A stretch of DNA of 64,000 nucleotides from Planctomycetota bacterium. Lineage in GTDB: Bacteria > Planctomycetota > UBA1135 > GCA-002686595. Both the position numbers and the translations under genes were made by a program. Where the stretch lies: NCBI GenBank assembly GCA_947484275.1, contig CANKOY010000010.1, positions 1 to 64,000 of the forward strand, read 5' to 3'. The notes under the pieces were generated by a model. That model saw only the letters and a program-made list of their open reading frames with translations, searched no databases and was not told the DNA's origin. Positions 36,898 through 45,062 of this stretch are shown piece by piece (position 1 is the first letter of the stretch; each line of letters starts with the position of its first letter).

Positions 36898-37843
36898 CGG
36901 CGGCCCGCAGGCGCTCATCGAGAGCGCTCAGTTCGTCGAGCGTCGGCGGTTCCCCGGCCATTTCCTTGGCCAGAACGCCGCGGACGGCTTCGAAGTCCGT
37001 CGTTTCCCTGGACAACACCTCATAGAGATCGACTCCGCTGGAATTGGCGACGGGCGGCTGCACCACGGAGAGCGGAGCGGATTCGGCGCCACGCACGAAG
37101 GCTGCGCCCCGCAATCGCCACTGTTCGTCGGCGAGCACGCCGCCGTCCTTGCGCACGGCGAGGTCGTTGCTCTGGGCACGGGTGAGATCTTCGAATTTTT
37201 CGCCGGCCAGGGCGCGGTCGCGCAGGGCTTCGGCCCTTTGCATCAGCAGGCGGTCAAGTTCCGCCGCCCCAAGGCCCCGACCCTCCGGTTCGCGCGCCAA
37301 TTCCTGCGCCAAGCGCGCGCGCGTCAGGACCAGGACTCGCACCTGCGTGCGCACTCCGCCCGGTCCGTAGCGCTGCTCAAATCGCCGGCGCAGGGCTGGC
37401 TCGTCGATCGTGCGGTTTTGCTGCAGGACTCGCGCCGAGAGCAACTCGCGCCGCTTCTGCCACTGGAACCAGTTGGAAAAGCTCTCCAGATCGTGCCCCT
37501 GGCGCTCCAATTCCGCGTCGAGCGCTCCCGCATCGCCCCGCAGGCGCTCGCGAATCCACTTGTCAAAGAGGGCGACCCTGGCCGCGTCAATTTCCTGATT
37601 GGTCACGGTGACGCCCAGGCGCCGCGCCTCGCGTTCCAACAGCCACATGCTGACGAATTCGTCGCGTGCTTGGCGCCCCCGAACGTCCCCAAGCCAGCGC
37701 AGGTACGCGTCGCGCGGGACCTCCTCGCCGTCGACGATGGCCATGGGGCGTTCGACCTCGCGCTGAGAACCACGCCCTTCGCCAGCGCCACGGCAGGAAA
37801 ATGCGACGGGCAGAAGCAACACGACGATCATGAATGTCCGCAT
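36878..37843 (-). CDS. PpiC/SurA-like periplasmic lipoprotein (putative peptidyl-prolyl isomerase or chaperone)
   Basis: 321 residues. A signal peptide with lipobox-like VAFSC (Cys17) is followed by a SurA-type N-terminal helical domain (IVDGEEVPRDAYLRWLGDV, NQEIDAARVALFDKWI) and a parvulin-like stretch (LMQRAEALRDRALAGEKFEDLTRAQSND, read in parts; RKDGGVLADEQWR). This suggests a chaperone for exported or outer-membrane proteins; the isomerase active site is poorly conserved, so chaperone use only is possible. A longer frame to 37981 is rejected because the ATG at 37843 begins the signal peptide and has TAGGCT 7 nt upstream. Confidence 0.7.
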   Translation of the reverse strand: MRTFMIVVLLLPVAFSCRGAGEGRGSQREVERPMAIVDGEEVPRDAYLRWLGDVRGRQARDEFVSMWLLEREARRLGVTVTNQEIDAARVALFDKWIRERLRGDAGALDAELERQGHDLESFSNWFQWQKRRELLSARVLQQNRTIDEPALRRRFEQRYGPGGVRTQVRVLVLTRARLAQELAREPEGRGLGAAELDRLLMQRAEALRDRALAGEKFEDLTRAQSNDLAVRKDGGVLADEQWRLRGAAFVRGAESAPLSVVQPPVANSSGVDLYEVLSRETTDFEAVRGVLAKEMAGEPPTLDELSALDERLRAAARIEYP

Positions 37844-37850
37844 CGAGGAG

Positions 37851-37856
37851 AGCCTA
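37851..37856 (-). promoter_or_regulatory. Candidate -10 box, leaderless start of PpiC-like lipoprotein gene
   Basis: TAGGCT on the minus strand, 7 nt before the ATG at 37843; no Shine-Dalgarno. Confidence 0.35.
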
Positions 37857-38140
37857 GCAATCCAGCGAGTGAACTCCCGGGACGTGGCGGCGACAGGAGG
37901 GAGTTGGGCTGTGGGGGACCGGCGCCAGGGACAGCTCACCTGGGGGCCGAGCACCGATTTTCGAGGGCGACCCGGGCGCACGCAGCCCGCGTGCCCTCAG
38001 CGGGGCGTTTGCCAATGGGCCGCTGTGGCAGATCACTCCGATTGACTGCTTGCCGTGCCCGCCCGCGACCGGGATACTCTCCGCCCCGCGTCGACCGCCC
38101 AAGGGTCAGCGCATCGCGTTTCCGCCGCGAACCGTCCACC

Positions 38141-38965
38141 GTGCCCTACCCCAAGACTGCAATCATCTCCGACCTGCACGGCAACTGGCCGGCGCTCCAG
38201 GTCGCGGTCGCCGACGCCCGCAGCCGCGGGGTCCAGCGCATGGTGTGCCTTGGGGACGTCGTGGGCTACGGCGCCAAGCCCCGCGAATGCCTCGAGCTGG
38301 TCATGGGGTTGATCGATCCCGCTTCCACTGAAGGTGCGGGGCTCCAGGCCGGGTTTTGCCTGATGGGCAATCACGAGTACGCATTGCTCAATTCCGCCGA
38401 GGACTTCAATCCGAACGCGCGAGCCGCGATCGAGTGGACCCGCGGAGCAATTTCTCGAGGAATCGACGCCGCGCGTGCCGATCAGTACTGGGAATTCCTG
38501 TCGAAGCTCGAGCCGCTCGTAGTTGAGCCCGGTGCGCTCTACGTCCATGGCAGCCCGCGCGATCCGGTGCGCGAGTACATGCTTCCGCGCGACAGCCGCG
38601 ACACCGAGAAGATGCAGGCCGTGTTTGGTCGCATGCGCGCCTTCGACCAATACTCCGCGTTCGCGTGCTTCGTTGGGCACAGCCACGTGCCAGCGATTTT
38701 CTACGAGGACGGACGCTTCTACCGACCGAAGCAAACCGAGGGCCCCTACGCCCTGGCGGCCTCGGCCGAGAATCGCGCCCTGGTCAACGTCGGATCCGTG
38801 GGGCAGCCGCGCGACGGCGACCCGCGCCTTTCCTACGCCGTGTACGACGGCGAGAACGTGACTTTCGTGCGCTTGGAGTACGACGTCGCGCTCGCCCAGA
38901 ACGACATTCGCGCCGTGGGTGAGTTGCCCGCGTATCTGGCCGAGCGACTTGAAAAGGGCCAATAG
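38141..38965 (+). CDS. Calcineurin-like metallophosphoesterase
   Basis: 274 residues with the dinuclear-metal phosphoesterase set: ISDLHGNW (Asp11, His13), VCLGDVVGYG, LMGNHEYAL, LYVHGSPRDP and FVGHSHVPAIF. The pattern resembles the YfcE/ApaH-like group that cleaves phosphodiesters or dinucleotides; the substrate is unknown. The GTG at 38141 places the first metal motif near residue 10. A much longer open frame reaches back to 36806 over the antisense of the PpiC-like gene, but that part is a shadow. The stop lies 19 nt before the yidC GTG. Confidence 0.86.
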   Translation: MPYPKTAIISDLHGNWPALQVAVADARSRGVQRMVCLGDVVGYGAKPRECLELVMGLIDPASTEGAGLQAGFCLMGNHEYALLNSAEDFNPNARAAIEWTRGAISRGIDAARADQYWEFLSKLEPLVVEPGALYVHGSPRDPVREYMLPRDSRDTEKMQAVFGRMRAFDQYSAFACFVGHSHVPAIFYEDGRFYRPKQTEGPYALAASAENRALVNVGSVGQPRDGDPRLSYAVYDGENVTFVRLEYDVALAQNDIRAVGELPAYLAERLEKGQ

Positions 38966-38984
38966 CCCAAGCCCTCCCCGCTCC

Positions 38985-40946
38985 GTGGACAAACGCCTCC
39001 CGCTCGCCCTATTGCTATCGATCGTCGTGCTCGTGGGCTGGAACTACTTGTTCGGCCCAAAGCCATCGGATCGGCCGCAGCAACCGCCGTCGACGACCTC
39101 GAGCTTCGATCCGAGTTCGGCGACACCTAGCCCGACGAAACAGGGGCCTGAAACAGCCAGCCCTGCCCCCGTGGGCGAGACGCTGCAGGCGAGCGCGGAG
39201 CGCACCGTGGAACTGCGCATCGGCACGCCGGGAACGCGCGGCAGCTACTTTGCGCGTTTCACGAACGTCGGCGCGCGCCTGTTGGATCTGCGCCTCGGCG
39301 ACAGCTTCGATCAACCCATGCTCGATGCAGCCGCGAAGGCGGACATCGCGCATTGGACGCACCTGCTCGACTCCGTCGGTCAAAACGGCTGGGTGAGCGG
39401 CTCCCTGGGCCTGCGCGCCAGCGGTTCCGCCACGGCCTTCGAGCGCGGCGCGCTCGATCGCGCCCTGTGGACCATGGAAGTGCTCGGGACCGAGCAGGAA
39501 CCGACAGGGGTCGAGTTCGCGATCCAGCCCGGCTCGGGCGTGCTGTTCAAGAAGCGCGTCAGCTTCATCAAGGACAGCTACGAGCTGAAGGTCGAGCTCT
39601 CGATCACCAACCAGGCCGCAGCCACCTCGGGTGCGGCCACGTTCCTGTTCACTCCCGCGGAAGTCGTGCCGTCCGAATCGGGCGACTCGATGTACGTCGA
39701 GCCCCAGGCCGTGGCCGCGGGCCGCGCCACCGGACAGGCCGAAGCGCGCGAGAAGCCCGAGCTGAGAAGTCAGCCGCGCGACGCCAGCGGCAGCACGCCC
39801 GGTGAAGCCTTTGCGTTGCCCCTGGGCCCGATGTCGTTCGGCGGCGTGCACAACAAGTACTTCGCCGTTCTGGCGCGCGCGGATGGGCCCAGTATCCCGA
39901 CGTTGCGCGGCGCTACCTGGCGCGCTATCCGCGATGAGGCCTTCGCCGCGGCGCATCCCGAGGAGGCTCGCGATGCCTGGCGTTTCATCGCCACGGACAT
40001 CCTGCTGCAATTGGAAGTTCCGGAGCTCGGCGCCACGAAGAGCTGGAGCTACACCGTCTACGCCGGTCCGAAGGATCCCGTGGCCCTGGCCGCGGCGCAC
40101 CCGGACTACGCCACGTTGTTGGAGCACGATCTCGGGTTCTTCACGTCGATCGCGCACTTCCTCCTGGTGGTGCTGAACTTCTTCCACGGCATTTTCGGCA
40201 ACTGGGGTGTGGCGATCATCCTGCTGACGGTGTCCGTGCGTTTGGTGCTGTTGCCGCTCAACCGTCGGTCGCAGACGGCGATGGCGCGCTATCAAACGAA
40301 GATGAAGCGCATTCAGCCCCAGATCGAAGCGCTGAAAAAACGACACGAGAAGGACCCCGCGAAGTTGCGCCAAGAGCAGGCGCTGATCATGCAGAAGGAG
40401 GGCGCGTTCCCTCCGCTCGGCGGTTGTTTGCCGATGTTCCTGCAGATTCCGGTGTTCTTCGGTCTGTTCTCGGCCCTGCGCGCCAGCTACGACCTGCGCC
40501 AAGCGCCCTTCGCCGGTTGGATTCTCGATTTGGCCAAGCCCGATCAGCTGGTTCAAATCGACTTCAACACGCATTTGCCGTTCATCGGCACGATTCAATA
40601 TTTCAACCTGCTGCCGATCCTGATGGTCGTGCTTTGGGTGCTGCAGCAGCGGCTGATGCCCAAGCCCACCGACGAGCAGGCACTGAAAATGCACCGCATG
40701 ATGACGATCATGCCGGTGTTCATGGGCTTCTTCCTGTACAGCTATGCGGCCGGATTGTCGCTGTACATGATGACTCAATCGGCCCTGGGCATTATCGAAC
40801 AGCTGCTTACCAAGAAATTCTGGCCCCTCGACGCGACTGAGTTGCCGAAGAAGACCGGTGGATTCTTCGCCAAGATCGCGAAACTGCAGGAAGAGCAGGC
40901 GAAAAAGCTCAGCCAGCCTTCGAGCACCAAGAAAAAGCGCAAGTAG
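38985..40946 (+). CDS. yidC: Membrane protein insertase YidC
   Basis: Inserts and folds inner-membrane proteins alone or with SecYEG. It has 653 residues. One N-terminal membrane anchor (RLPLALLLSIVVLVGWNYLFG) is followed by a Ser/Pro linker, a large periplasmic beta domain (about 60-370; GPMSFGGVHNKYFAVLA) and the conserved C-terminal insertase domain with FFHGIFGNWGVAIILLTVSV, QTAMARYQTKMKRIQPQI, LPMFLQIPVFFGLFSALR and a basic C-terminus (KKKRK). The periplasmic domain is typical of Gram-negative YidC. The GTG start at 38985 follows the phosphoesterase by 19 nt. mnmE follows, as in many bacteria. Confidence 0.95.
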   Translation: MDKRLPLALLLSIVVLVGWNYLFGPKPSDRPQQPPSTTSSFDPSSATPSPTKQGPETASPAPVGETLQASAERTVELRIGTPGTRGSYFARFTNVGARLLDLRLGDSFDQPMLDAAAKADIAHWTHLLDSVGQNGWVSGSLGLRASGSATAFERGALDRALWTMEVLGTEQEPTGVEFAIQPGSGVLFKKRVSFIKDSYELKVELSITNQAAATSGAATFLFTPAEVVPSESGDSMYVEPQAVAAGRATGQAEAREKPELRSQPRDASGSTPGEAFALPLGPMSFGGVHNKYFAVLARADGPSIPTLRGATWRAIRDEAFAAAHPEEARDAWRFIATDILLQLEVPELGATKSWSYTVYAGPKDPVALAAAHPDYATLLEHDLGFFTSIAHFLLVVLNFFHGIFGNWGVAIILLTVSVRLVLLPLNRRSQTAMARYQTKMKRIQPQIEALKKRHEKDPAKLRQEQALIMQKEGAFPPLGGCLPMFLQIPVFFGLFSALRASYDLRQAPFAGWILDLAKPDQLVQIDFNTHLPFIGTIQYFNLLPILMVVLWVLQQRLMPKPTDEQALKMHRMMTIMPVFMGFFLYSYAAGLSLYMMTQSALGIIEQLLTKKFWPLDATELPKKTGGFFAKIAKLQEEQAKKLSQPSSTKKKRK

Positions 40947-40961
40947 CGCTCGCACCGGGCT

Positions 40962-42374
40962 GTGTCCCACGCCTCGACGATTGCAGCGATTTCCTCCGCC
41001 CCGGGTGCCGCCCCGCGGGCGCTCGTGCGCCTCAGCGGTCCCCTAGCTCGCTCGATCACAGAGGGCCTCTGCAAGCACGGAGGTCTGTCGCTTGAACTGG
41101 ACGCGCGCCGCAGCGTTCGCGCCCGACTTCACGACGGGGCGGGTGAGCAGCCGGTCATCGTGCAGTGGATGCCGGCGCCTGCGTCGGTAACAGGTGAGGA
41201 TGTGGTCGAGTGGCACCTCTGCGGCTCGCCGCCCCTGGTGAGCGCGGCGCTTCATTGCGCGCTGCGCGCCGGCGCTGTGCTTGCCCAGCCAGGCGAATTC
41301 ACGCGCCGTGCTTTCGAAAACGGCCGTATTGATCTGACGCGCGCCGAGGGCGTGCTGGCACTTGTCCACGCTCGCAACGAGGACGAGCGGCGCGCGGCGA
41401 GTTCGCTGCTCCTCGGCGGGTTGTCGGGAAGGGTAGGGGAACTGCGCGAGCAATTGGACGACCTGCGCGCACTGTGCGAGGCCAGCCTGGACTTCGACGA
41501 GGCTGAAACCGGCGGTGTGCCGAGAGCGGACTTGCTCGACCGGCTCGGAAGCCTCGGCGAGTCGCTCGAGCGTGCCCTGGCCTGGGAATGCGCCCGTGAA
41601 TCGCCCCTGGGTCTTCCCCGCGTCGTGCTCGCGGGTCGCCCCAATGCGGGCAAGAGCTCGCTGTTCAATCGCCTGGTGGCGGGCACGGCCCTGGTCAGTG
41701 ATTGGGAGGGCACGACCCGCGACGCGCTCAGTGCGACGTGGGCCACACCCGGGGGTGACGTCGAGCTGTGGGACTGCGCAGGTACCGATGGGGGTGGGAC
41801 AGGGGATTCTCGAACCAACTTGGGCGCGGCGGACCAGCTTGCTCGCGACCGCGCCCACGAGCTCCTCAGGGCCGCCGACCTGTGGTTGTGGACCGTGGAC
41901 ATCTCCAGTGGTCTGCCGGACCTCGGCCGCGAATTTCGAGCCCACTCGGAGGTCGCTCAGCCGCCGCCGACGATTCTGATCCTGAACAAGGCCGACGCCT
42001 TGAGCGCTGAGTCCCTGGCGCTGACCGAAACGGACGCGGCCGCGAACCTGCCCCTGGGGATCGTCGCCGTGGTCGCGGCTTCCTCGACCCAGGGATTGGG
42101 CATTGATTCCTTGTCCGGGGCCGTGGCGCGCGCCCTGGCCGGTGACGCCTCCCAGGGGGAGATTCGTGCACTTTCTGCCCGCCATCGCGAGGCCCTAACG
42201 GCGGCTGCGGCCAAGGTCGGCGAAGCCAGCCAACTGCTCGGATCGGGGGCCGCCCTCGATTTGGCGGCCCACGCTTTGGCGCGCGCGACCGAGGAACTCG
42301 ATTCCATCCAAGGCCGCACGACGCCTGAGGATCTGCTCAGCCGCATTTTCGCGCGTTTCTGCCTCGGCAAGTAG
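40962..42374 (+). CDS. mnmE: tRNA modification GTPase MnmE
   Basis: With MnmG it modifies U34 of several tRNAs. It has 470 residues. The N-terminal tetrahydrofolate-binding domain has TIAAISSAPGAAPRALVRLSG, a helical middle has AQPGEFTRRAFENGRIDLTRA, and the inserted G domain has G1 GRPNAGKSSLFNRL near 225, G2/G3 GTTRD and DCAGTDG, and G4 LNKAD. The C-terminus FCLGK keeps the conserved Cys-x-Gly-Lys. The GTG at 40962 starts 15 nt after yidC. The switch region after DCAGT differs slightly from the usual DTAGIR. Confidence 0.93.
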   Translation: MSHASTIAAISSAPGAAPRALVRLSGPLARSITEGLCKHGGLSLELDARRSVRARLHDGAGEQPVIVQWMPAPASVTGEDVVEWHLCGSPPLVSAALHCALRAGAVLAQPGEFTRRAFENGRIDLTRAEGVLALVHARNEDERRAASSLLLGGLSGRVGELREQLDDLRALCEASLDFDEAETGGVPRADLLDRLGSLGESLERALAWECARESPLGLPRVVLAGRPNAGKSSLFNRLVAGTALVSDWEGTTRDALSATWATPGGDVELWDCAGTDGGGTGDSRTNLGAADQLARDRAHELLRAADLWLWTVDISSGLPDLGREFRAHSEVAQPPPTILILNKADALSAESLALTETDAAANLPLGIVAVVAASSTQGLGIDSLSGAVARALAGDASQGEIRALSARHREALTAAAAKVGEASQLLGSGAALDLAAHALARATEELDSIQGRTTPEDLLSRIFARFCLGK

Positions 42375-42398
42375 ACCCCGCGGGCTCCATGGGGACAA

Positions 42399-42427
42399 TT
42401 GACACCCAACCTGTAGCGTGTGATCCT
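42399..42427 (+). promoter_or_regulatory. Candidate sigma70 promoter of nrdR
   Basis: Consensus -35 TTGACA (42399-42404) with GATCCT (42422-42427) at 17-bp spacing; the -10 is poor. ACAC and GTGT half-sites flank the spacer (42402-42405 and 42418-42421) but at 20 bp overall they do not match a standard NrdR box. Confidence 0.45.
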
Positions 42428-42453
42428 GACGCGCCCACCAGGGATCGAAGTCG

Positions 42454-42939
42454 ATGAAGTGCCCGCGATGCAAGCAAGACAATGATCGCGTCGTCGACTC
42501 CCGCGCCGCGGCCGATGGGAGCGCGATTCGCCGTCGGCGCGAATGCCTGGATTGCTACCTGCGCTACACGACCTACGAGCGCGTGGAGGACACGCCACTT
42601 CGCGTGGTCAAGAAGAGTGGCGAGCGCGTGCGTTTTGAACGCGAGCGCGTCCTGGCGGGGATGATGCGCGCCTGTGAAAAGCTGCCCGTGGCAACCGAGG
42701 AACTCGAGCTAGCCGCGGCCCGTGTGGAGACACGCTGCCACGAGGAGTACGACCGCGAAGTCCACAGCTCGGTGATCGGAACTCTGGTGATGGAGGAGCT
42801 GCGCAAGCTCGATCAAGTGGCCTACGTGCGCTTCGCCAGCGTCTACCGCGAGTTCAAAGACGTGACGCAATTCCTCGATGAACTCAAGCCGATCCTGGAG
42901 AGCCGCCGCGATCTTCCCGGTGGCGAGCGCGCGTCATGA
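42454..42939 (+). CDS. nrdR: Transcriptional repressor NrdR
   Basis: Nucleotide-sensing repressor of ribonucleotide reductase genes. It has 161 residues. The zinc ribbon has Cys3/Cys6 (MKCPRCKQ) and Cys31/Cys34 (ECLDC), with DSRAAADGSAIRRRREC matching the DNA-binding ribbon. The ATP-cone domain spans about 49-140 (LRVVKKSGERVRFERERVLAGM, VAYVRFASVYREFKD). A short tail follows. Its TGA overlaps the ATG of the next gene, an ATP-cone protein, so the two are translationally coupled, which is the noteworthy feature of this locus. Confidence 0.96.
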   Translation: MKCPRCKQDNDRVVDSRAAADGSAIRRRRECLDCYLRYTTYERVEDTPLRVVKKSGERVRFERERVLAGMMRACEKLPVATEELELAAARVETRCHEEYDREVHSSVIGTLVMEELRKLDQVAYVRFASVYREFKDVTQFLDELKPILESRRDLPGGERAS

Positions 42940-45056
42940 AGCTCGAGCGCGTGCGCAAGCGCGACGGCCGCGAAGTGCCGTTCGACGAGACCAAGATTCG
43001 CGACGCGATCCAGCGCGCGATGCTCGCGGTTGGCGAAGGGGATCTGGGTTTCGCGTCTGAGGTCGCAGGCGTCGTTCGGCTCTCACTGAGCAATCGACGT
43101 CCGACCGCGGAAGGTTCCGCTTCAGGCGACGGCGGCGCGCCGAGCATTGAGGAGATTCAGGACCTCGTCGAGCACGCATTGATCGAGTTGGGCCGGGCTT
43201 CCGTGGCCAAGGCGTACATCCTCTACCGCGACCGGCGTGCCAAGGTGCGCGAGGTGCTCGAGGTGCACCGCTCGCCGCGGCCCGGAACGCGAGCCCCACG
43301 CGTGCGGCCCTCGGACGAGGGCGCGCCGGTGGCCTGGAGCAAGGGCCGCATCGTGGCCGCGCTGATGAACGAGGCCGAAGTCGCGCGCGGCACCGCCGAA
43401 GAGATCGCTGGCCGCGTCGAGTCGCGCGTTTTCGCGCTGGGCATGAAGCGCATCTCAACCGCGCTGGTGCGCGAGTTGGTGGACAACGAACTGGTGGGCA
43501 TGGGCCTGGAGTCGGCCCTGCGGCGACAGGCCAGCGTCCTGCTTCCGGCGCACGATTTGCGGCGTTTGCTGCAGACACCTGCGCGGCCCCTCGATGGGTC
43601 GCGAGTTGCTGGGGCCGAGGACATCCTTGAACTCGACGCTTCCCAGCGCGTGGCGGGCGAAGTGCTGCGGCGTTTCGCGCTCGAGCACGTGCTCGACGAC
43701 GCCACCGTGGAGCGTCACCTCGCCGGCGATTTGCACGTCGTCGATCTCTCGCGTCCGCATTTGTATCTCTGGGCGGGATTGCCCGGAGAATTGTTCGCGT
43801 CCGCGGCCACAGACTCCGGCGGCGCCCACGCCGCACTCGGTGAATGCGCGCGTGCCCTGCACGGTGTGTCCCAGGGGATCGTGATCGAAGGCGCGGCTGC
43901 GTTGCTGGGCCCGCTCGCGCGCGCGCGGGCAGCCAGGCGCGGCGATCCATTGGCCGACTGGATGCGCGCCGTCGCGGCCAGCGCGAACATCGGCGGCCGG
44001 CGCATCGATCTGGAATTTGGCGCGGAGAGGGGCGTCGAGGTTCTCGAGCGTGCCATCGACGCCCTGGCCAGCCTGGGCAGCGAGGCCTGCTCACCGCGCA
44101 TGTTCGTCGACGAGACTGCCCTGGCCGAAGTCTACGCAGCACGGCGCGAGAACCTCGAGGCCGCGGCGGTGCTCGAGCGCTTGTTGGAGCGCGGGCAAAT
44201 CGTCCCAACCTGGGGCCGCACCGGCGAACGTTTCGCGGCACCGGGTTGTCAGCGCGCTGGCCGCGAACGCGCCGCGATTTATTGCGCCGGAGCCGTGGCG
44301 ATCAACTTGCCGCGGCTTGCGCTGCGCGCCGGAGCCTGGCGCGAGGAACGTCTACTGGAGGGCCTCGCGGAAGTGGTCGAGGCATCGATCTTCGCCTTAG
44401 AGCGCTTGCGCGCGTTCCAGGAAAGCACGCGCGGCTCGCGTCCCCATGAATTGCGTGGACGAATCATGTACGCGATCTCGCCGGTTGGATTGCGCGAAGC
44501 GCTTTCCGTGCTGGGCGACGGGGAGATTCGTCCCGAACAGGGCGCGCGCGTCCTGGGACTCTTGAACGACGCTGCTCGCCGCCTGTCCGCCGCGCGCGGA
44601 CTGACGGTTGCCGCCAGTGCATTTTTCGGCGAGCGCGCCGCCGTGCGTTTCGCAGAATTGGATGCTGGCCTGCCGCAGCATCAACAGCGCTTGCTGTTCG
44701 CGGACAGTTCGCGCGCCGAGTTGGGGCGACCCTACTCGAGCGGCCATCGCCTATCGCCCGCCCCGGGATTTGTGCCCTGGGCTGCGGAGGCGCAAATGCT
44801 CTCCACTCTGCCCGTGGGCGCGCTGCATCCGCTGCCGGAAGAGCGCTCACGCGGAGGGTTGTTGTCCCTGGCGGAATCCTCCACGCGCTTTTTCCGCCTG
44901 CGCCGCGAGCCGGGCGCGACTGAAATGCCCGCGGTCCAAAGGGCCGCGGTCGAGGCCGCGACGCCACTGGGTCTTTTCGATAGCACTCCGATCGCTCCCA
45001 CGGATCCTGCGGCACGCGCTCCGCAGTCCACACCGCCACCTGTTCAGCCCAACTGA
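42936..45056 (+). CDS. NrdD-like protein with two ATP cones, lacking the glycyl-radical end
   Basis: 706 residues. The first ATP cone spans 1-105 (KRDGREVPFDETKIRDAIQ, VAKAYILYRDRR). A second ATP-cone-like unit spans 132-215 (WSKGRIVAALMNEA, KRISTALVRELVDNEL). The remainder resembles class III ribonucleotide reductase: AGDLHVVDLSRPHLY (264-278, compare GDIHIHDL), CAGAVAINLPRLALRAG near 450, and GLREALSVLGDG. The C-terminus has neither the zinc Cys-x2-Cys pairs nor an Arg-x2-Gly-Tyr glycyl-radical motif and instead ends in a Pro-rich tail. It is thus probably inactive as a reductase. The overlap with nrdR suggests a nucleotide-sensing partner or regulator; that is inference. Confidence 0.78.
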   Translation: MKLERVRKRDGREVPFDETKIRDAIQRAMLAVGEGDLGFASEVAGVVRLSLSNRRPTAEGSASGDGGAPSIEEIQDLVEHALIELGRASVAKAYILYRDRRAKVREVLEVHRSPRPGTRAPRVRPSDEGAPVAWSKGRIVAALMNEAEVARGTAEEIAGRVESRVFALGMKRISTALVRELVDNELVGMGLESALRRQASVLLPAHDLRRLLQTPARPLDGSRVAGAEDILELDASQRVAGEVLRRFALEHVLDDATVERHLAGDLHVVDLSRPHLYLWAGLPGELFASAATDSGGAHAALGECARALHGVSQGIVIEGAAALLGPLARARAARRGDPLADWMRAVAASANIGGRRIDLEFGAERGVEVLERAIDALASLGSEACSPRMFVDETALAEVYAARRENLEAAAVLERLLERGQIVPTWGRTGERFAAPGCQRAGRERAAIYCAGAVAINLPRLALRAGAWREERLLEGLAEVVEASIFALERLRAFQESTRGSRPHELRGRIMYAISPVGLREALSVLGDGEIRPEQGARVLGLLNDAARRLSAARGLTVAASAFFGERAAVRFAELDAGLPQHQQRLLFADSSRAELGRPYSSGHRLSPAPGFVPWAAEAQMLSTLPVGALHPLPEERSRGGLLSLAESSTRFFRLRREPGATEMPAVQRAAVEAATPLGLFDSTPIAPTDPAARAPQSTPPPVQPN

Positions 45057-45062
45057 TCCCGC

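Noticed and set aside
36806-38140. Long upstream extension of the phosphoesterase frame (445 codons)
   Set aside because: The part before GTG 38141 is antisense to the PpiC-like lipoprotein gene, and the family N-terminus begins at the GTG. The extension is a shadow.
42399-42427. NrdR-box-like ACAC/GTGT halves before nrdR
   Set aside because: Spacing is 20 bp overall rather than the 16 bp of NrdR boxes, and the central AT-rich part is missing. Kept only as a remark on the promoter.
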